Assembly (NCBI GenBank): GCA_928212115.1
Contig: CAKMRJ010005634.1
Coordinates: 121,669,252 to 121,733,251, forward strand
Reading direction: 5' to 3'
Length of the DNA stretch: 64,000 bases
Origin: Lactuca virosa
Taxonomy: Eukaryota; Streptophyta; Magnoliopsida; Asterales; Asteraceae
In this document: piece after piece, positions 46,418-57,115 of the stretch
Layout of the letters: each line of letters begins with the position of its first letter
Position numbering within the stretch: position 1 is the first letter of the stretch
Made by a program: the position numbers and the translations under genes
The notes under the pieces: model-generated
What the model saw: only the letters and a program-made list of their open reading frames with translations
Databases searched by the model: none
Told to the model about the DNA's origin: nothing

Positions 46418-47694
46418 TAGGATGTTTTTCTGTTATATTTGATGCAATAGTGATTTGTCCAAATCGAATGCAAAACAAAATTCGTTTTCTGTTTGACAAA
46501 CTCGACGAGTTCTATGATGAACTCGACGAGTCCATGCCCTGACTCGACGAGCTGGCTCGTCTGTTAGCTGATTTTTTTTTATTTTTTGATCTATTTTGGA
46601 TTGAGATAATTACCATAATTCGTTTTTATCACATTAAATTGAATTTGCTGAATGGTAATCTGATTTCCTTATAAAAATAGATGGATTTGGTCAAATTTTA
46701 AGATAATGACAAATTTATGTGATTAATTTAATTATTTAAAATTTATCTAGTAATTTTGAAAGTTTCAAATTACACCCCTTAAGTTTTGGAATTTAAAATT
46801 TAATTAAAAGGTTAATTTTGAAATATTAAATTCTAAAACCCCAGTATTTCAAAAGTTTAAAATACACCCTTATATTATTATAATATTAAAAGTTTAATTT
46901 ATATATATGTATAAGATGAGTTAGTCTTATCATTAGTAGCCTCATTCACGAAGCCGATCTATAAGGGGGTATAAGGAAACTGCTTATAAAATGGCAGTTG
47001 AATGGGTGTCCACTCTCACCCACCGCTTCCTTGATTGGTGGATGGTCGTTAGCCGAACGGGTAGGATAGGACATTGATTCTCTCATTAACAAGTATAATG
47101 ATAAATATAAAGTAACTAAATGTTTTTATAAATTCCCAATCTTAGTTACTTTAGGAAAATGTAAATTTGATGCTAATCCATGAAATTGCACATTTCACTA
47201 TGCCAAGTCGTTAGTGGAGCGTGTGTGGTTAACCAACGCACTAACTTGGACTAACAAAGGGTGGCAATAGGTAGCTCGTAAATTATCATTGATCAATTGA
47301 GCGTGTATGGTTAACCGGCACATTGCTTAGGTGGTAAATGACATCGAGAGTACCAAGCTAATTTGCATGGTTATTCACACCTTGTTTGTGATCCTCGGTA
47401 ACCCAGTTACAAACTTGAAGGGCATAATCGAGATTAAACATGCCATTGAAAAGTTAAATAAATCTCAAAAGATCTAGGAATTTCATTTAATAAAACCTAA
47501 TTTATTTAAATTTCGTTTTTCGTGGTGGAATTGGTAAATCCTCATTTACCTACCTTCAAATAATTTACAATTGGATTACGACATCCCTCTTCCGAATTGT
47601 GAACTATTGTGTTGGGTACTAGCCTTAATATTTCATTTGGGTGTTATATTAAGAATTTCTTATCTAATCAAAATTTGTCTTTCTTCTTTTTCAG
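46418..47694 (+). other. Leader of copia A with palindromes and conserved hairpin
   Basis: Three ACTCGACGAG(T/C) palindromes lie at 46500-46510, 46521-46531 and 46542-46552, less than 150 nt from the primer site. Conserved blocks with copia B include TGTCCACTCTCACCCACCGC (47010-47029) and GGTTAACC hairpins at 47218-47241 and 47301-47322. It has no protein-coding signal. Confidence 0.75.
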
Positions 47695-48547
47695 ATGTCT
47701 GGCCCAAACAACACTCCTGGACCAACCTCCAACAACAACTCCTCGAACCCACTCTCGCTCTTAAACATTTGTGGGAGGGTCACTTTTGATGGATCCAATT
47801 TCAATGATTGGATCAGAAACATCAGAATTGACCTACGTTATGAGGACAAGAAACACATTCTCGACAAGGAACTCGTCGAGATAAATGAAGACTGCTACTC
47901 ACGAAGAAATGGCTGAGTATAGGGCAAAATACAACGAAGCGACCAAAGTGTCATGCATTATGGTGGCCACTATGACTCCCGAGCTGCATCGGTTCTGTGA
48001 GGATTTTTGTCCTTACGAGATGTGCCAGGACTTGATGGAAAAGTACCATCAAATAGCACGTCAAGAGAGGTACAAAATTGTCACCTCATTCATAACAACC
48101 AAAATGAAGGATGGAGAGTCCATCACCCACCTGCAAAGAATGCAGAGGTATGTGGATCGTTTGCTCAAGTTGAATGTCAACTTTGATGAAGAGCTGGCTA
48201 TAGACATAGTCTTACACTCTTTGCCTCCCTGCTATGATCAGTTCAAGATGACTTATCATTTGAGAAAGGAGGAATTCACTTTGAGAAAACTTCAAGGTTT
48301 GTTAAGAACTGCTGAAAGTGGATTAAAAGGCAAATCTATTAAACCCACTCCTGCTGCTACCCCAGTCGTGGCAATTGGACATGGAAATGGGAAAAAGAGG
48401 AAAGCTCCCTCTAAGAACTGGAAGGGAAAGTGTCATGATGGATCTTCTTCTAGTGGATCCAAAGGTAAAACCAGTTCTGCCCCTCCCTCCTCCGATCCAA
48501 AAGAAGCAACGTGCTTCTACTGCCATGAAAAGGGCAATTGGAAATGA
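47695..48547 (+). pseudogene. Copia A gag, broken
   Basis: The start ATG at 47695 (MSGPNNTPGPTS) is followed by the copia gag opening FDGSNFNDWIRNIRI. A frameshift near 47885-47916 moves to the frame containing VSCIMVATMTPELHRF, the MKDGESITHLQRMQRYVDRL core and a partial zinc knuckle, CFYCHEKGNW. A stop at 48547 replaces the residue after it, and the expected following histidine and cysteine context (ICPKYL) is read past the stop. Function would be particle assembly. Confidence 0.88.
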
Positions 48548-48562
48548 ATATGCCCGAAGTAC

Positions 48563-49895
48563 TTGCAGGACATCAAGGATGGGAAGATAAAGCCCACTTT
48601 TGTAGGTATTTATACTATTCTATCTAATAACTCATCACATGTTAGTTCTTGGGTCCTTGATACAGGATGTGGTTTTCACATTTGTTTTGATTTGCAGGGG
48701 CTAAGAAGAAGTATGGAAGTGGAGCATGGGAAGATGAACCTGATAATGAGCGATAGAAAATCGTTGCCTGTTACCAAGATCAGAGTTTACTCTTTAGTGC
48801 TTAGCAGTGGGTTAGGTTTAGATTTGAATGATTGTTGCTGCTCGTCAGAGATGACGAGGAATATTATTTCTTTTCATGGTTTGTACAGACAAGGTTTTAG
48901 ATATTCATTTAATAATGAAAGTGGTTCTATAAATTCTTATTATAATGGTACTTTTTATTTTGAAGCATTTCCTTGTAATGGTGTATATGAAACTGTGGTG
49001 GTTGTAGATAACTTAGGAAACAATGTATTGCATATCCATTTGTCTAATGATCTAGACAAGGCATGCTTATGGCATTGTCGTCTTGGACATGTCAACAAGA
49101 AGCGCATTGCCCAACTCCAAAAGGATGGAGTTTTGGAGTCATTTGACATAAATTCAGATGACACGTGTGAGTCTTGTTTGCTTGGGAAGATGACTAAATT
49201 ACCTTTCAATGGTACTTATGAAAGAGGTGAGGGATTTTTGGATCTCATACACACAGATGTGTGTGGGCCCTTTAGATCCACCACAAAGGATTCAAACCAC
49301 TTCTATATGACTTTTACTGATGATTATAGCAGATATGGATATATCTACTTAATCAAGCATAAGTCAGAGACCTTTGAAAAGTTCAAAGAGTTTAAGCAAG
49401 AAGTGGAAAATCAATTGGGCGGAAAGATAAAGATGCTCATATCTGATAGAGGTGGTGAGTATCTTAGTATCGAGTTCCACGACTATATTAAGGAATGTGG
49501 AATTGTTTCACAATTGACGCCACCTACGACACCACAACATAATGGTGTGGCTGAGAGGTGTAATCGAACCTTGTTGGACATGGTTCGTTCCACGATGAGT
49601 CGAGCTTCGCTCCTAATCTCATTCTGGGGGTATGCCTTAGAGATTGCCGTCCATATCCTTAATCTAGTCCTAACTAAGAAGGTTACCAAAACACCTCACG
49701 AGATGTGGACAAGGAAGGTTCCCTCGTTGGCACATATCAAGGTTTGCGGTTGTGAAGCTTTCATAAGACGAGAGACTCACGAAAAGCTTGAACCTCAAAG
49801 TGAGCGGTGTATTTTCATTGGCTACCCACAGAAATCCTTTGGATATCTATTCTACAGACCTAGTGATATCTATTCTACAGAAATCCTCGATATGA
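48563..49895 (+). pseudogene. Copia A protease and integrase, truncated before RT
   Basis: A long open frame has the protease active site WVLDTGCG (near 48650), the pre-integrase zinc region (LWHCRLGHVNKKR, CESCLLGKM) and the DDE core: HTDVCGPF, FTDDYSRYGY, ISDRGGEYL and HNGVAERCNRTLLDM. It then continues through the post-core GYPQKSFGY motif. After about 49895 the frame runs into unrelated GCGGTTT-rich DNA. RT and RNase H are absent. All visible catalytic acids are intact. Confidence 0.9.
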
Positions 49896-50058
49896 GCGAT
49901 GCGGTTTGGTGCGGTTTAGAGTCAAAACTGCAAACCGCACCGCATACGTGGTTTGATATTTTTGGAAACCGCAAAAGCTCTAAACCGCATTATATGGTGC
50001 GGTTTGATGTGGGCGGTTTATGCGGTTTATATGCGGTTTGTGCGGTTTGACGAGTCCA
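49896..50058. repeat. GCGGTTT-rich block, possible hAT-type fragment
   Basis: About ten copies of GCGGTTT or its complement AAACCGC appear in both orientations within ~160 bp. Dense short subterminal words are typical of hAT non-autonomous elements, but I find no convincing terminal repeats or 8-bp duplication. It marks where copia A ends. Confidence 0.5.
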
Positions 50059-50078
50059 ACATTAATCGTTAAATTAAT

Positions 50079-50079
50079 G

Positions 50080-50110
<31 letters not shown>

Positions 50111-50199
50111 TTGTGTGTGTGTGTTTGTGTGTGTGTGTGTATATATATATAATTATATATATAGATATATATATAAATATATATTATATATATATATAG
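50079..50199. repeat. (GT)n followed by (TA)n microsatellite
   Basis: A GT run with TTT breaks (50079-50140) leads into TA-rich repeats (50141-50199). Confidence 0.95.
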
Positions 50200-50490
50200 T
50201 TATAAAAGCCATAAAATTATTGAGTTACACATAGCATGTGGATGAACATTTTTCACCCTTCAGATAGTTTCCTATAACTATTTAGTTACTATTTTGATGA
50301 TGTAAGAATAGGATGATATGTAGTATAAATACCCATCAAATGTGGAAGAAACAAACACACCATCTTGAATACAATCTTCTAAGTGTTCAAGAATCCTATC
50401 AAATCTGCTTCTTTTATTTTATAATGTTCTAGTTTAATTTTGTTGCTTTTAGTTTTAATTGCATCAAATTTATAACACGTTATCAGCACG
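50200..50490 (+). repeat. Probable 5' LTR and primer-site region of copia C
   Basis: TAGTATAAATACCC (near 50311-50324) is a good TATA box. ATAACACGTTATCAGCACGA (50472-50491) is the sequence that commonly follows the LTR in this copia type and likely contains the primer site. The LTR start is obscured by the TA repeat. Confidence 0.55.
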
Positions 50491-50667
50491 AAAGCTCTAA
50501 TCAAGGTTATTAAACAAGTGGAAATCACATCTATCTTAATCAATGTATGTATTACTTAGTAAAAACATTATTAATTATCAAAACCTCTATCATATTAAAA
50601 TAAAATAATGCTAATGAATTAATAAAACTTATTCATTATGGACTACTAACTATTTTTATTTTTTATA

Positions 50668-50810
50668 CTAACATTTACTTTATGCAACTAACCTTTATTT
50701 ATGCATACTAACATTTACTTTATGCAACTAACTTTTATTTATGCATACTAACATTTAAATTATGCAACTAATTTTTATTTATGTATACTAACATTTATTT
50801 ATACATGTTA
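50668..50810. repeat. ~43-bp tandem repeat in the leader of copia C
   Basis: About three to four copies of ACTAACATTTACTTTATGCA plus TTTTATTTATGCAT. Confidence 0.8.
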
Positions 50811-50877
50811 ATGTTTATTTATTTATATTTTAGATAGTCTTCATAATTTTATTTAAACATTTACTAATATTTATTTA

Positions 50878-51057
50878 TGTTTCTAATTAGTAAAACTATA
50901 CCAAGTAAAAGTATGTACTAACTAAAGGTCTTAATGAATGATTTATAAAATACAAATACATATATTTATGTTTCTAATTAGTAAAACTATACCAAGTAAA
51001 AGTATGTACTAACTAAAGGTCTTAATGAATGATTTATAAAATACAAATACATATATG
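50878..51057. repeat. ~90-bp direct tandem duplication in the leader of copia C
   Basis: Two almost identical copies beginning TGTTTCTAATTAGTAAAAC lie back to back (50878-50968 and 50969-51057). Confidence 0.88.
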
Positions 51058-51208
51058 TAATATATATACACAATGGCTATATATATGCAACGGTTACAAA
51101 CAACAAAAACAATGGCTATTTTTCTACTATAAATAACATCACTACCATATTTCTTTCTACCACAAAAAGGAGTAAATTCTCTCACCTTTCAAGGTTATCA
51201 AGATCAAA

Positions 51209-51388
51209 ATGATTCATCCAGTTGTGATTCTCACAACTATAATGACTATAGCACTTAGCTTCTTATTTTTCAATCTCACACCGGATGTATTTTATGCTGA
51301 TTTATTTTATCCTTTCTTAGTCTTGTATGGGATGATTCTTCTCCCGCTTCTGTTTTGTGCAATACATATTGAAATAAATGGATTTTAA
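51209..51388 (+). CDS. Small two-helix membrane ORF in the copia C leader, unknown
   Basis: This is a 59-aa open frame, MIHPVVILTTIMTIALSFLF... to ...IEINGF. It has hydrophobic segments at residues ~4-22 and ~33-52 and few charged residues. A TATAAATA lies 80 bp upstream (51129-51136) and gag starts 39 bp downstream. I do not recognise it. It may be chance, since T-rich DNA favours hydrophobic codons, but it is open where the neighbouring gag is broken. Confidence 0.3.
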   Translation: MIHPVVILTTIMTIALSFLFFNLTPDVFYADLFYPFLVLYGMILLPLLFCAIHIEINGF

Positions 51389-51427
51389 TTTTCATCTTGT
51401 TATTTTGCTTAAATTTATAGTTACAAT

Positions 51428-52464
51428 ATGTCCAACATTGCACAGCTCGATTTTGTAGCACTTGAAGTTAGTGGGAAAAACTATGTACCATGGATGATAG
51501 ATGTAAAAATACATCTTGAGTCCATGGAAATCTCAAATGCTATATATGAATATAATAATTGTTTGGCACAAGACAAGACGAAAACACAAGTTTTCCTTCG
51601 TAAGAATATTGATGAAATGTTGAGATTTGAATATTTTGATATTACTGATCCAAGTATTCTCTGGAATCTCTTTTAAGAAAGATTTGATCATCAAAAGGAA
51701 GCTATACTTCAAAATGCAATAGATGAATGGAGAACACTGAGGTTTCAAGACTTCAAGAAAGTAAATGAATACAACTCAGCTTTGTTCAAAATATGTTCAC
51801 AACTCAAGTATTGTGGACAAGAAGTTACTGATGAAGATATGTTGGAGAAAACTTACTCCACATTTCATGCAACAAACATTACCTTGATGCAACAATATCG
51901 GTTGCAAAAGTTCACAAAATATTCTGAACTGAATTCATGTCTGCTTGTTGCAGAGGAAAACAATGAGCTCTTGATGAAAAACCATGATATCGTCCAACGG
52001 GATCAGTAGCACTTCCTGAAGCAAATGCTACAAATACTGATGGTTACCAAAACAACTCACGTGGACGAGGGTGTGACCGTGGTCGAGGACGAGTCCATGG
52101 CTATTTTAATTGAAACCAAAGCCATAATTAGAACCATAATTCTGGTCGTAGACAAGGTAATAATCCTGGTCGTGTCCAGAAAAGGAATGATTACCAATCT
52201 TTACAAAGAAACAATATCCATACACAAGAAAAGGCCAAAGTGGCAAGGCATGATGTCGGGACATCACAAAAATCTGATGGTTCATGTTATAAATGTGGTA
52301 GCACAGGCCATTGGTTAAGGACCTGTCGCACACCTGCACATCTTTGTCAACTTTATCAAGAGTCCATTAAAGGAAAAGGAAAAGAAGCAGGCCTCATTGA
52401 TAATGTTGAATGCACTCTGCTAACTGTTGCTGATTTCTGCAATGACATGGAAGACATAAACTAA
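51428..52464 (+). pseudogene. Copia C gag, broken
   Basis: The ATG at 51428 starts MSNIAQLDFVALEVSGKNY. The frame is stopped at 51676 (LWNLF stop ERFDHQK) but continues in the same sense through EYNSALFKICSQLKYCG and VAEENNELLMKNH to a stop near 52007. A second frame (52240-52464) has the zinc knuckle CYKCGSTGHWLRTC. At least two stops and one shift separate these parts. Confidence 0.88.
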
Positions 52465-53760
52465 AAATTTATGTTATTGTTCTTGTAAACCTGTTTTCCT
52501 TCCTTTGTTTTTCATGTGATGTATTTCCTACAATAAATGAACTTTCTTTATAATAATTATTGTGATTATGTTTATTGGCGTATTATTTCTTTCATATGTG
52601 AAGTTTAATATGAGTCCAACTGGAGCATAACACCAAGAAAAGGTTGGATAGCTTTGTAGAGCAGATAGTGGTAGTATGCATACTATTTTGAAATCAAAGA
52701 AATATTTTTCAAAATTAGTACCAACAAAAACAGTCATACATACAATATCAGGTCCTGCAGACTTGATAGACGGAACTGGGAAAGCCTAATTTATATTACC
52801 AAATGGTACGAGCTTTTGTATAGAAAATGTCGTATTTTCTCCAAAGTGTAATAGAAACTTACTAAGTTTTAATGACATATATTTCAAAGGATATGACACA
52901 AAAACTGTGACTGTTGAAAATATTAAATATATGTATATTATAGACAAAAACCACGTGCTTGAAAAACTACCAACACTTGATTCTAGTTTGCATTATACAT
53001 ATATCCATATGATTGAATCAAATATGGTAGTCAAAGAAAAACATTGTGATCCTGAGACATTCAGTTTATGGCATGATAGGTTGGGCCACCCAGGATCAAC
53101 AATAATGCAAAGGATAATTGAGAATACGCATGGGCACCCATTAAAGGACTATAAGTTCCCTCAATCCAGTAGCATAAAACCATGTATATCTTGTTCCCTT
53201 GGAAAGTTAATTATAAAACATTCTCTAATGAAAGTTGAAAGGGAGTCACCTAGATTTCTAGAAAGAATTCAAGGTGATATATGTTGACAAATTCATCCAC
53301 CATCTGGACCATTTAGATACTTTATGGTCCTAATAGATGCATCCATCAAATGGTCTCATGTTTGCCTATTATCAACTCGTAATGTGGCATTTGCAAAGTT
53401 TCTTGCTCAAATTATTAAATTAATGGCACATTTCCCGGATTATACTATCAAGAGAGTGAGACTTGATAATGCTGGTGAATTTACTTCACAAGCATTTAAT
53501 GACTATTGTATGTTTGTAGGAATTTTTGTTTAGCATCCAGTTGCTCATATACACACACAAAATAGTTTATCTGAATCACTGATTAAACGTCTCCAGCTAA
53601 TAGCTAGACCATTGATAATGAGAACTAAACTTCCTGTTTCTGTTTGGGGCCATGCAATTTTACATGCTGGATCATTTATACGCATGAGACCAAAGTTCAT
53701 ATCATGTATATTCTCCCCTACAACTTGCTTTGGGTCAAGAGCTAAATATATCCTATTTGA
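52465..53760 (+). pseudogene. Copia C protease remnant and integrase, broken
   Basis: A weak protease tail is read at ~52770-52900 (FCIENVVFSPKCNRNLLS). The pre-integrase zinc region (WHDRLGHPGSTIMQR, CISCSLGKL) is in 52907-53287. A TGA follows where the core begins. The next frame (53324-53533) has FMVLIDASIKWSHVCLLS and VRLDNAGEFTSQAF, matching the DDE core with its second Asp. Beyond 53533 another stop and shifts remove a clear final glutamate region. Confidence 0.85.
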
Positions 53761-54033
53761 GAATTTTTGGGTGTGAAGTATATGTCCCCATTGCACCACC
53801 ACAAAGGACAAAATAGGTCCTCAAAGAAGGTCGGGAATATATGTTGGTTATGAGTCGGTCTCTATTATAAGATATCTTGAACCTTTAGCAGGTGATGTTT
53901 TTACAACATGCCTAGCTGATTGCCAATTTGATGAGGCAAATTTCCCATCATTAAGGGGAGAAAAGAAGATTATAGAAAAGGATGTTTCATGGCATGAGCC
54001 TTCTTTATCATATATTGACCCTCGCACAAAGCA

Positions 54034-55407
54034 ATGTATTTCCAAGAAATGGAAAATCAATTGCCTGATGCATTTATTGACACGAAAAGGGTGACTAAAT
54101 CATATATACCAGCTATCAGTGTTCCAGCTCGAATTGAAATTCCATATGGACAATCTGATGATAAAGTCACTCAAGAGTCTAAAACACGCCTGAAGCGTGG
54201 AAGACCATTTGGTTCTAAGGATAAGAACCCACGAAAAAGAAGAGGAGTACAAAATGCACTAGATCATGAGGAAAGTGTTTGTGAAGAAACACGAAATCAA
54301 AATTCCCTCAGGAAAGGAAGATGTTGCACTAAATTATGGTAAAAAAATAGAATATGTGACCAAAATGAAACTGATAATATAAGTGCAATATTTTATTATT
54401 CAGTTGCATATGATATTATGAATGATGATCTTGAACCACAATCTGTCATTGATTGTCAAAGAAGAAATGATTTGGCTAAATGGAAGGAGGCTATGCAAGT
54501 TGAATTAAATTCTCGTAACAAGAGAAAGGTTTTTGGGGCTGTTATCCTCACACCTGGAGTTGTGAAACCATTATTGTATAGATGAATCTGGAATTGATTA
54601 TGAGGAAAAACTTATTCACCAGTAATGGATGCAAGCACTTTTAGGTATTTAATCAGCTTGGGAGTCTGTGAAAATTTAGAGATGCGCCTTATGGATGTTG
54701 TTACAGCTTACTTATATGGATCACTTGATAATGATATCTATATGAAAATCCCTGAGGGATTTAAATTTCTTGAAGCATTAAGTGCAAAACCCAAAGAAAT
54801 GTATTCTATAAAACTGCAAAGATTTTTGTATGGGTTAAAGCAATCTAGACGCATTTGGTACAATCGTTTAAGCGATTATTTGACAAGTAAATGTTATAAA
54901 AATAACACTATTTGTCCATACGTATTTATTAAGAAAACAACATCTGGGTATGTGATTATAGCGGTCTACGTTGATGATCTAAACATCATTGGAACGAATA
55001 AATAAATCCTTGAAGTGATTGAACTTTTAAAGAAAGAATTTGATATGAAAGATCTTGGTAAAACCAAATACTGTCTTGGTTTGCAAATTGAGCATATGCC
55101 TAACGGAATACTTGTGCATCAATCAAATTATACATAAAGAGTCTTGAAACATTTCAATATGGCCAATGCCAATCCTTTAAGCACCCCAATGGTTATTAGA
55201 TCATTAAATATTGACAAAGATCCATTTCGTTTTCGCGAAGAAAATGAAGAAGTTCTTGTTCTAGAAGTACCATATCTAAATGAAATTGGGGCTCTTATGT
55301 ATCTTACCAATTATACTAGACCTGACAATTCTTTCGGTATAAACTTGCTAGCAAGGTTCAGTCCATCCCCAACAAAAGACATTGAAATAGGATTAAGCAT
55401 ATTTTGA
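54034..55407 (+). pseudogene. Copia C linker and reverse transcriptase, broken
   Basis: The linker (54034-54342) is basic (KTRLKRGRPFGSKDKNPRKR). The RT core in 54625-55005 has LMDVVTAYLYGSLDNDIYMK, FLYGLKQSRRIWYNRL and the catalytic AVYVDDLNIIG. After a TAA at ~55003, which interrupts the usual continuation, the connection domain continues with DMKDLGKTKYCLGLQIEH and then GALMYLTNYTRPDNSFGINLLARFS in 55144-55407. Stops near 54590, 55003 and 55135 inactivate it. Confidence 0.9.
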
Positions 55408-55656
55408 GTTATCTTCGAGGAACTACTGATTTAGGGTTATTTTATCCTAATGATTCAAAACAAGGTTTGATTGGTTATGCAGATGCAGGCTATTTATCTT
55501 ATTCCCATAAAGCTAGATCTCAAACTGGATACGTATTCATGAACGGAGGCGCCGCAATTTCCTGGCGCTCTCAAAAGCAAACACTTGTCGCCACATCCTC
55601 AAATCATGCAGAAGTAATTGCACTAAATGAAGCTAGTAGAGAATGGACATGGTTAA
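55404..55656 (+). pseudogene. Copia C RNase H, cut by an LTR
   Basis: LRGTTDLGLFYP, GYADAGYLSYSHKARSQTGYVFMNGG and ISWRSQKQTLVATSSNHAE are typical copia RNase H motifs with the catalytic Asp. The frame is cut at EASREWTWL, where TGTCACACCCC begins at 55657. The last ~60 residues and the 3' LTR are missing. Confidence 0.9.
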
Positions 55657-56327
55657 TGTCACACCCCAAAACCGGAATGGCGGAAACGTTCTGGGGTGGA
55701 GGACGTCATGTACAGTATCATAACAATGCATAATAGTAAAGACAAGCAACAACATCCATTGCATTAATATAATAATTATAATACAAGTGTGTTCTGTATA
55801 GTTTGTAAGATACTCAAAAGTATAATCAAAATAAAAGATGAGTCTTGTATGTGCTCCATCTTCTCAAAAGCTTCATCTGTACCTGTCTACTGATGACCTG
55901 AGAATACAAGTTATTTTGAAAGAGTTTATCAACATAAAGCTGGTGAGTTCATAAGTATTTAGTGTCATTGCTCGTATGAAAATGTTTGTAATAACTTAAT
56001 GTAGTAACTGATTTCAAATGTTTGTAAATAGTATACTCCCTAGAAAATCCTATACTTTCCAGTAAAAATGTAGTCTTCTACCAAGACCCGATTATTTGTG
56101 TATTTGTTCCTTATGTAGAGTAAGAGTTTTTCCTAAGTGAAACTATCATTATAAAAATATAGTTTATTTAAATGTGTATGTGACAAAATCACAGTGTAAT
56201 GAAATACAGACTCCAGGTAGTACTAAATGTACAGTACACCTCGGGGAGTCTAAAGTAGTAACATGTAGACTCCAGGTGGTATTAAATGAACAATACGCCT
56301 CGAAAAGTCTATTTTTGCCTTTAATTC
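55657..56327 (+). repeat. LTR fragment (TGTCACACCCC type)
   Basis: It starts TGTCACACCCCAAAACCGG at the break in the copia C RNase H. It is related to the element end at 23860: CCTGAGAATACAAGTTA and GGTGAGTTCATAAG are shared. A ~60-bp duplication with AGACTCCAGGTRGTAYTAAA and TCGRRRAGTCTA lies at 56207-56310. Copia B was inserted into it, so its other end is not seen here. Confidence 0.65.
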
Positions 56328-57102
56328 TGTTGGGTTTTGAGCATTCTAACACTCCTAAGTGTACATGCAACCCTAAATACTTTGGATCTATGTTTTCTCT
56401 ATTATACATGCAAATATGATTATCCAAGGTATTATCCTAACTAGCATACCAAAACATTGATACTAGGATAATAAAATAGATAGAATACATACCTTGTTGT
56501 TGTTGCTTGACTCCATGAAGCTTGAGAGCCTAGTGCCCCAAGTGTGACACCTCAAATGGTTCACACAACATCATGAACTCTTGGAATAACCATGAGAAGA
56601 AGACATACATGTTCAAATCGGCTAGCCCTCAAAATATGTATCACTAGTGCCAATTTCTTGAACTAAAGGGGTTCTTATATAGTGTGGCTATTAGGGTTAC
56701 ACCATGTAACTCATGACTTTACCCATTCCTTATGCTCCATGGGTTTTAACCTCCATGGAGTATCCATGGATCACCACATGGGTTAAACCCACATAAAGGA
56801 ATCTTGGATCATAAGCCCACATATATAAGAATGAATGATTTACACAATCAATCCCCATATATTTAATTAGTCTCTTTTTGATCACTAAATTAAGTCCAAA
56901 TTAATTCTTGATCAATACTAATTAAATAACATGATTTCATATTAATATATTAGAACTTATAATATATTAATATGTCACAAAATGTCTTTTCCTCATAAAT
57001 GGTCTATCCAAATGTTCCGATGCCATGCAATCCAAATGGACCATGCCGAGTCGGGTCAAGTACATACCAATTATAGTTATGGACTTAGACACTAATCCAA
57101 CA
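56328..57102 (-). repeat. 3' LTR of copia B
   Basis: 775 bp, TGTTGGG...CCAACA. It pairs with 63229-63999. Confidence 0.93.
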
Positions 57103-57115
57103 GTCTCCCACTTGG
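57103..57115 (-). promoter_or_regulatory. Polypurine tract of copia B
   Basis: The minus strand reads CCAAGTGGGAGAC directly before the LTR start TGTTGGATTAG, in the expected place for the plus-strand primer. Confidence 0.85.

Larger units (their letters stand above)
45610..49895 (+). mobile_element. Ty1/copia element A, plus strand, 3'-truncated
   Basis: The order is 5' LTR, primer site, long leader, gag, protease and integrase; then the element is lost before RT, where a GCGGTTT-rich sequence takes over. Its LTR and leader match copia B (56328-63999) in opposite orientation, so the two belong to one family. Confidence 0.88.
50200..55656 (+). mobile_element. Ty1/copia element C, plus strand, 3'-truncated and degenerate
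   Basis: The LTR/leader region is followed by gag (from 51428), protease, integrase, RT and RNase H in the copia order. Its gag opening (VALEVSGKNYVPW) and the ACACGTTATCAGCACGA site differ from copia A/B and the SIRE-like element, so it is a third lineage. It is broken by many stops and cut in RNase H at 55657 by another LTR. The 3' LTR is not in the window. Confidence 0.88.
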
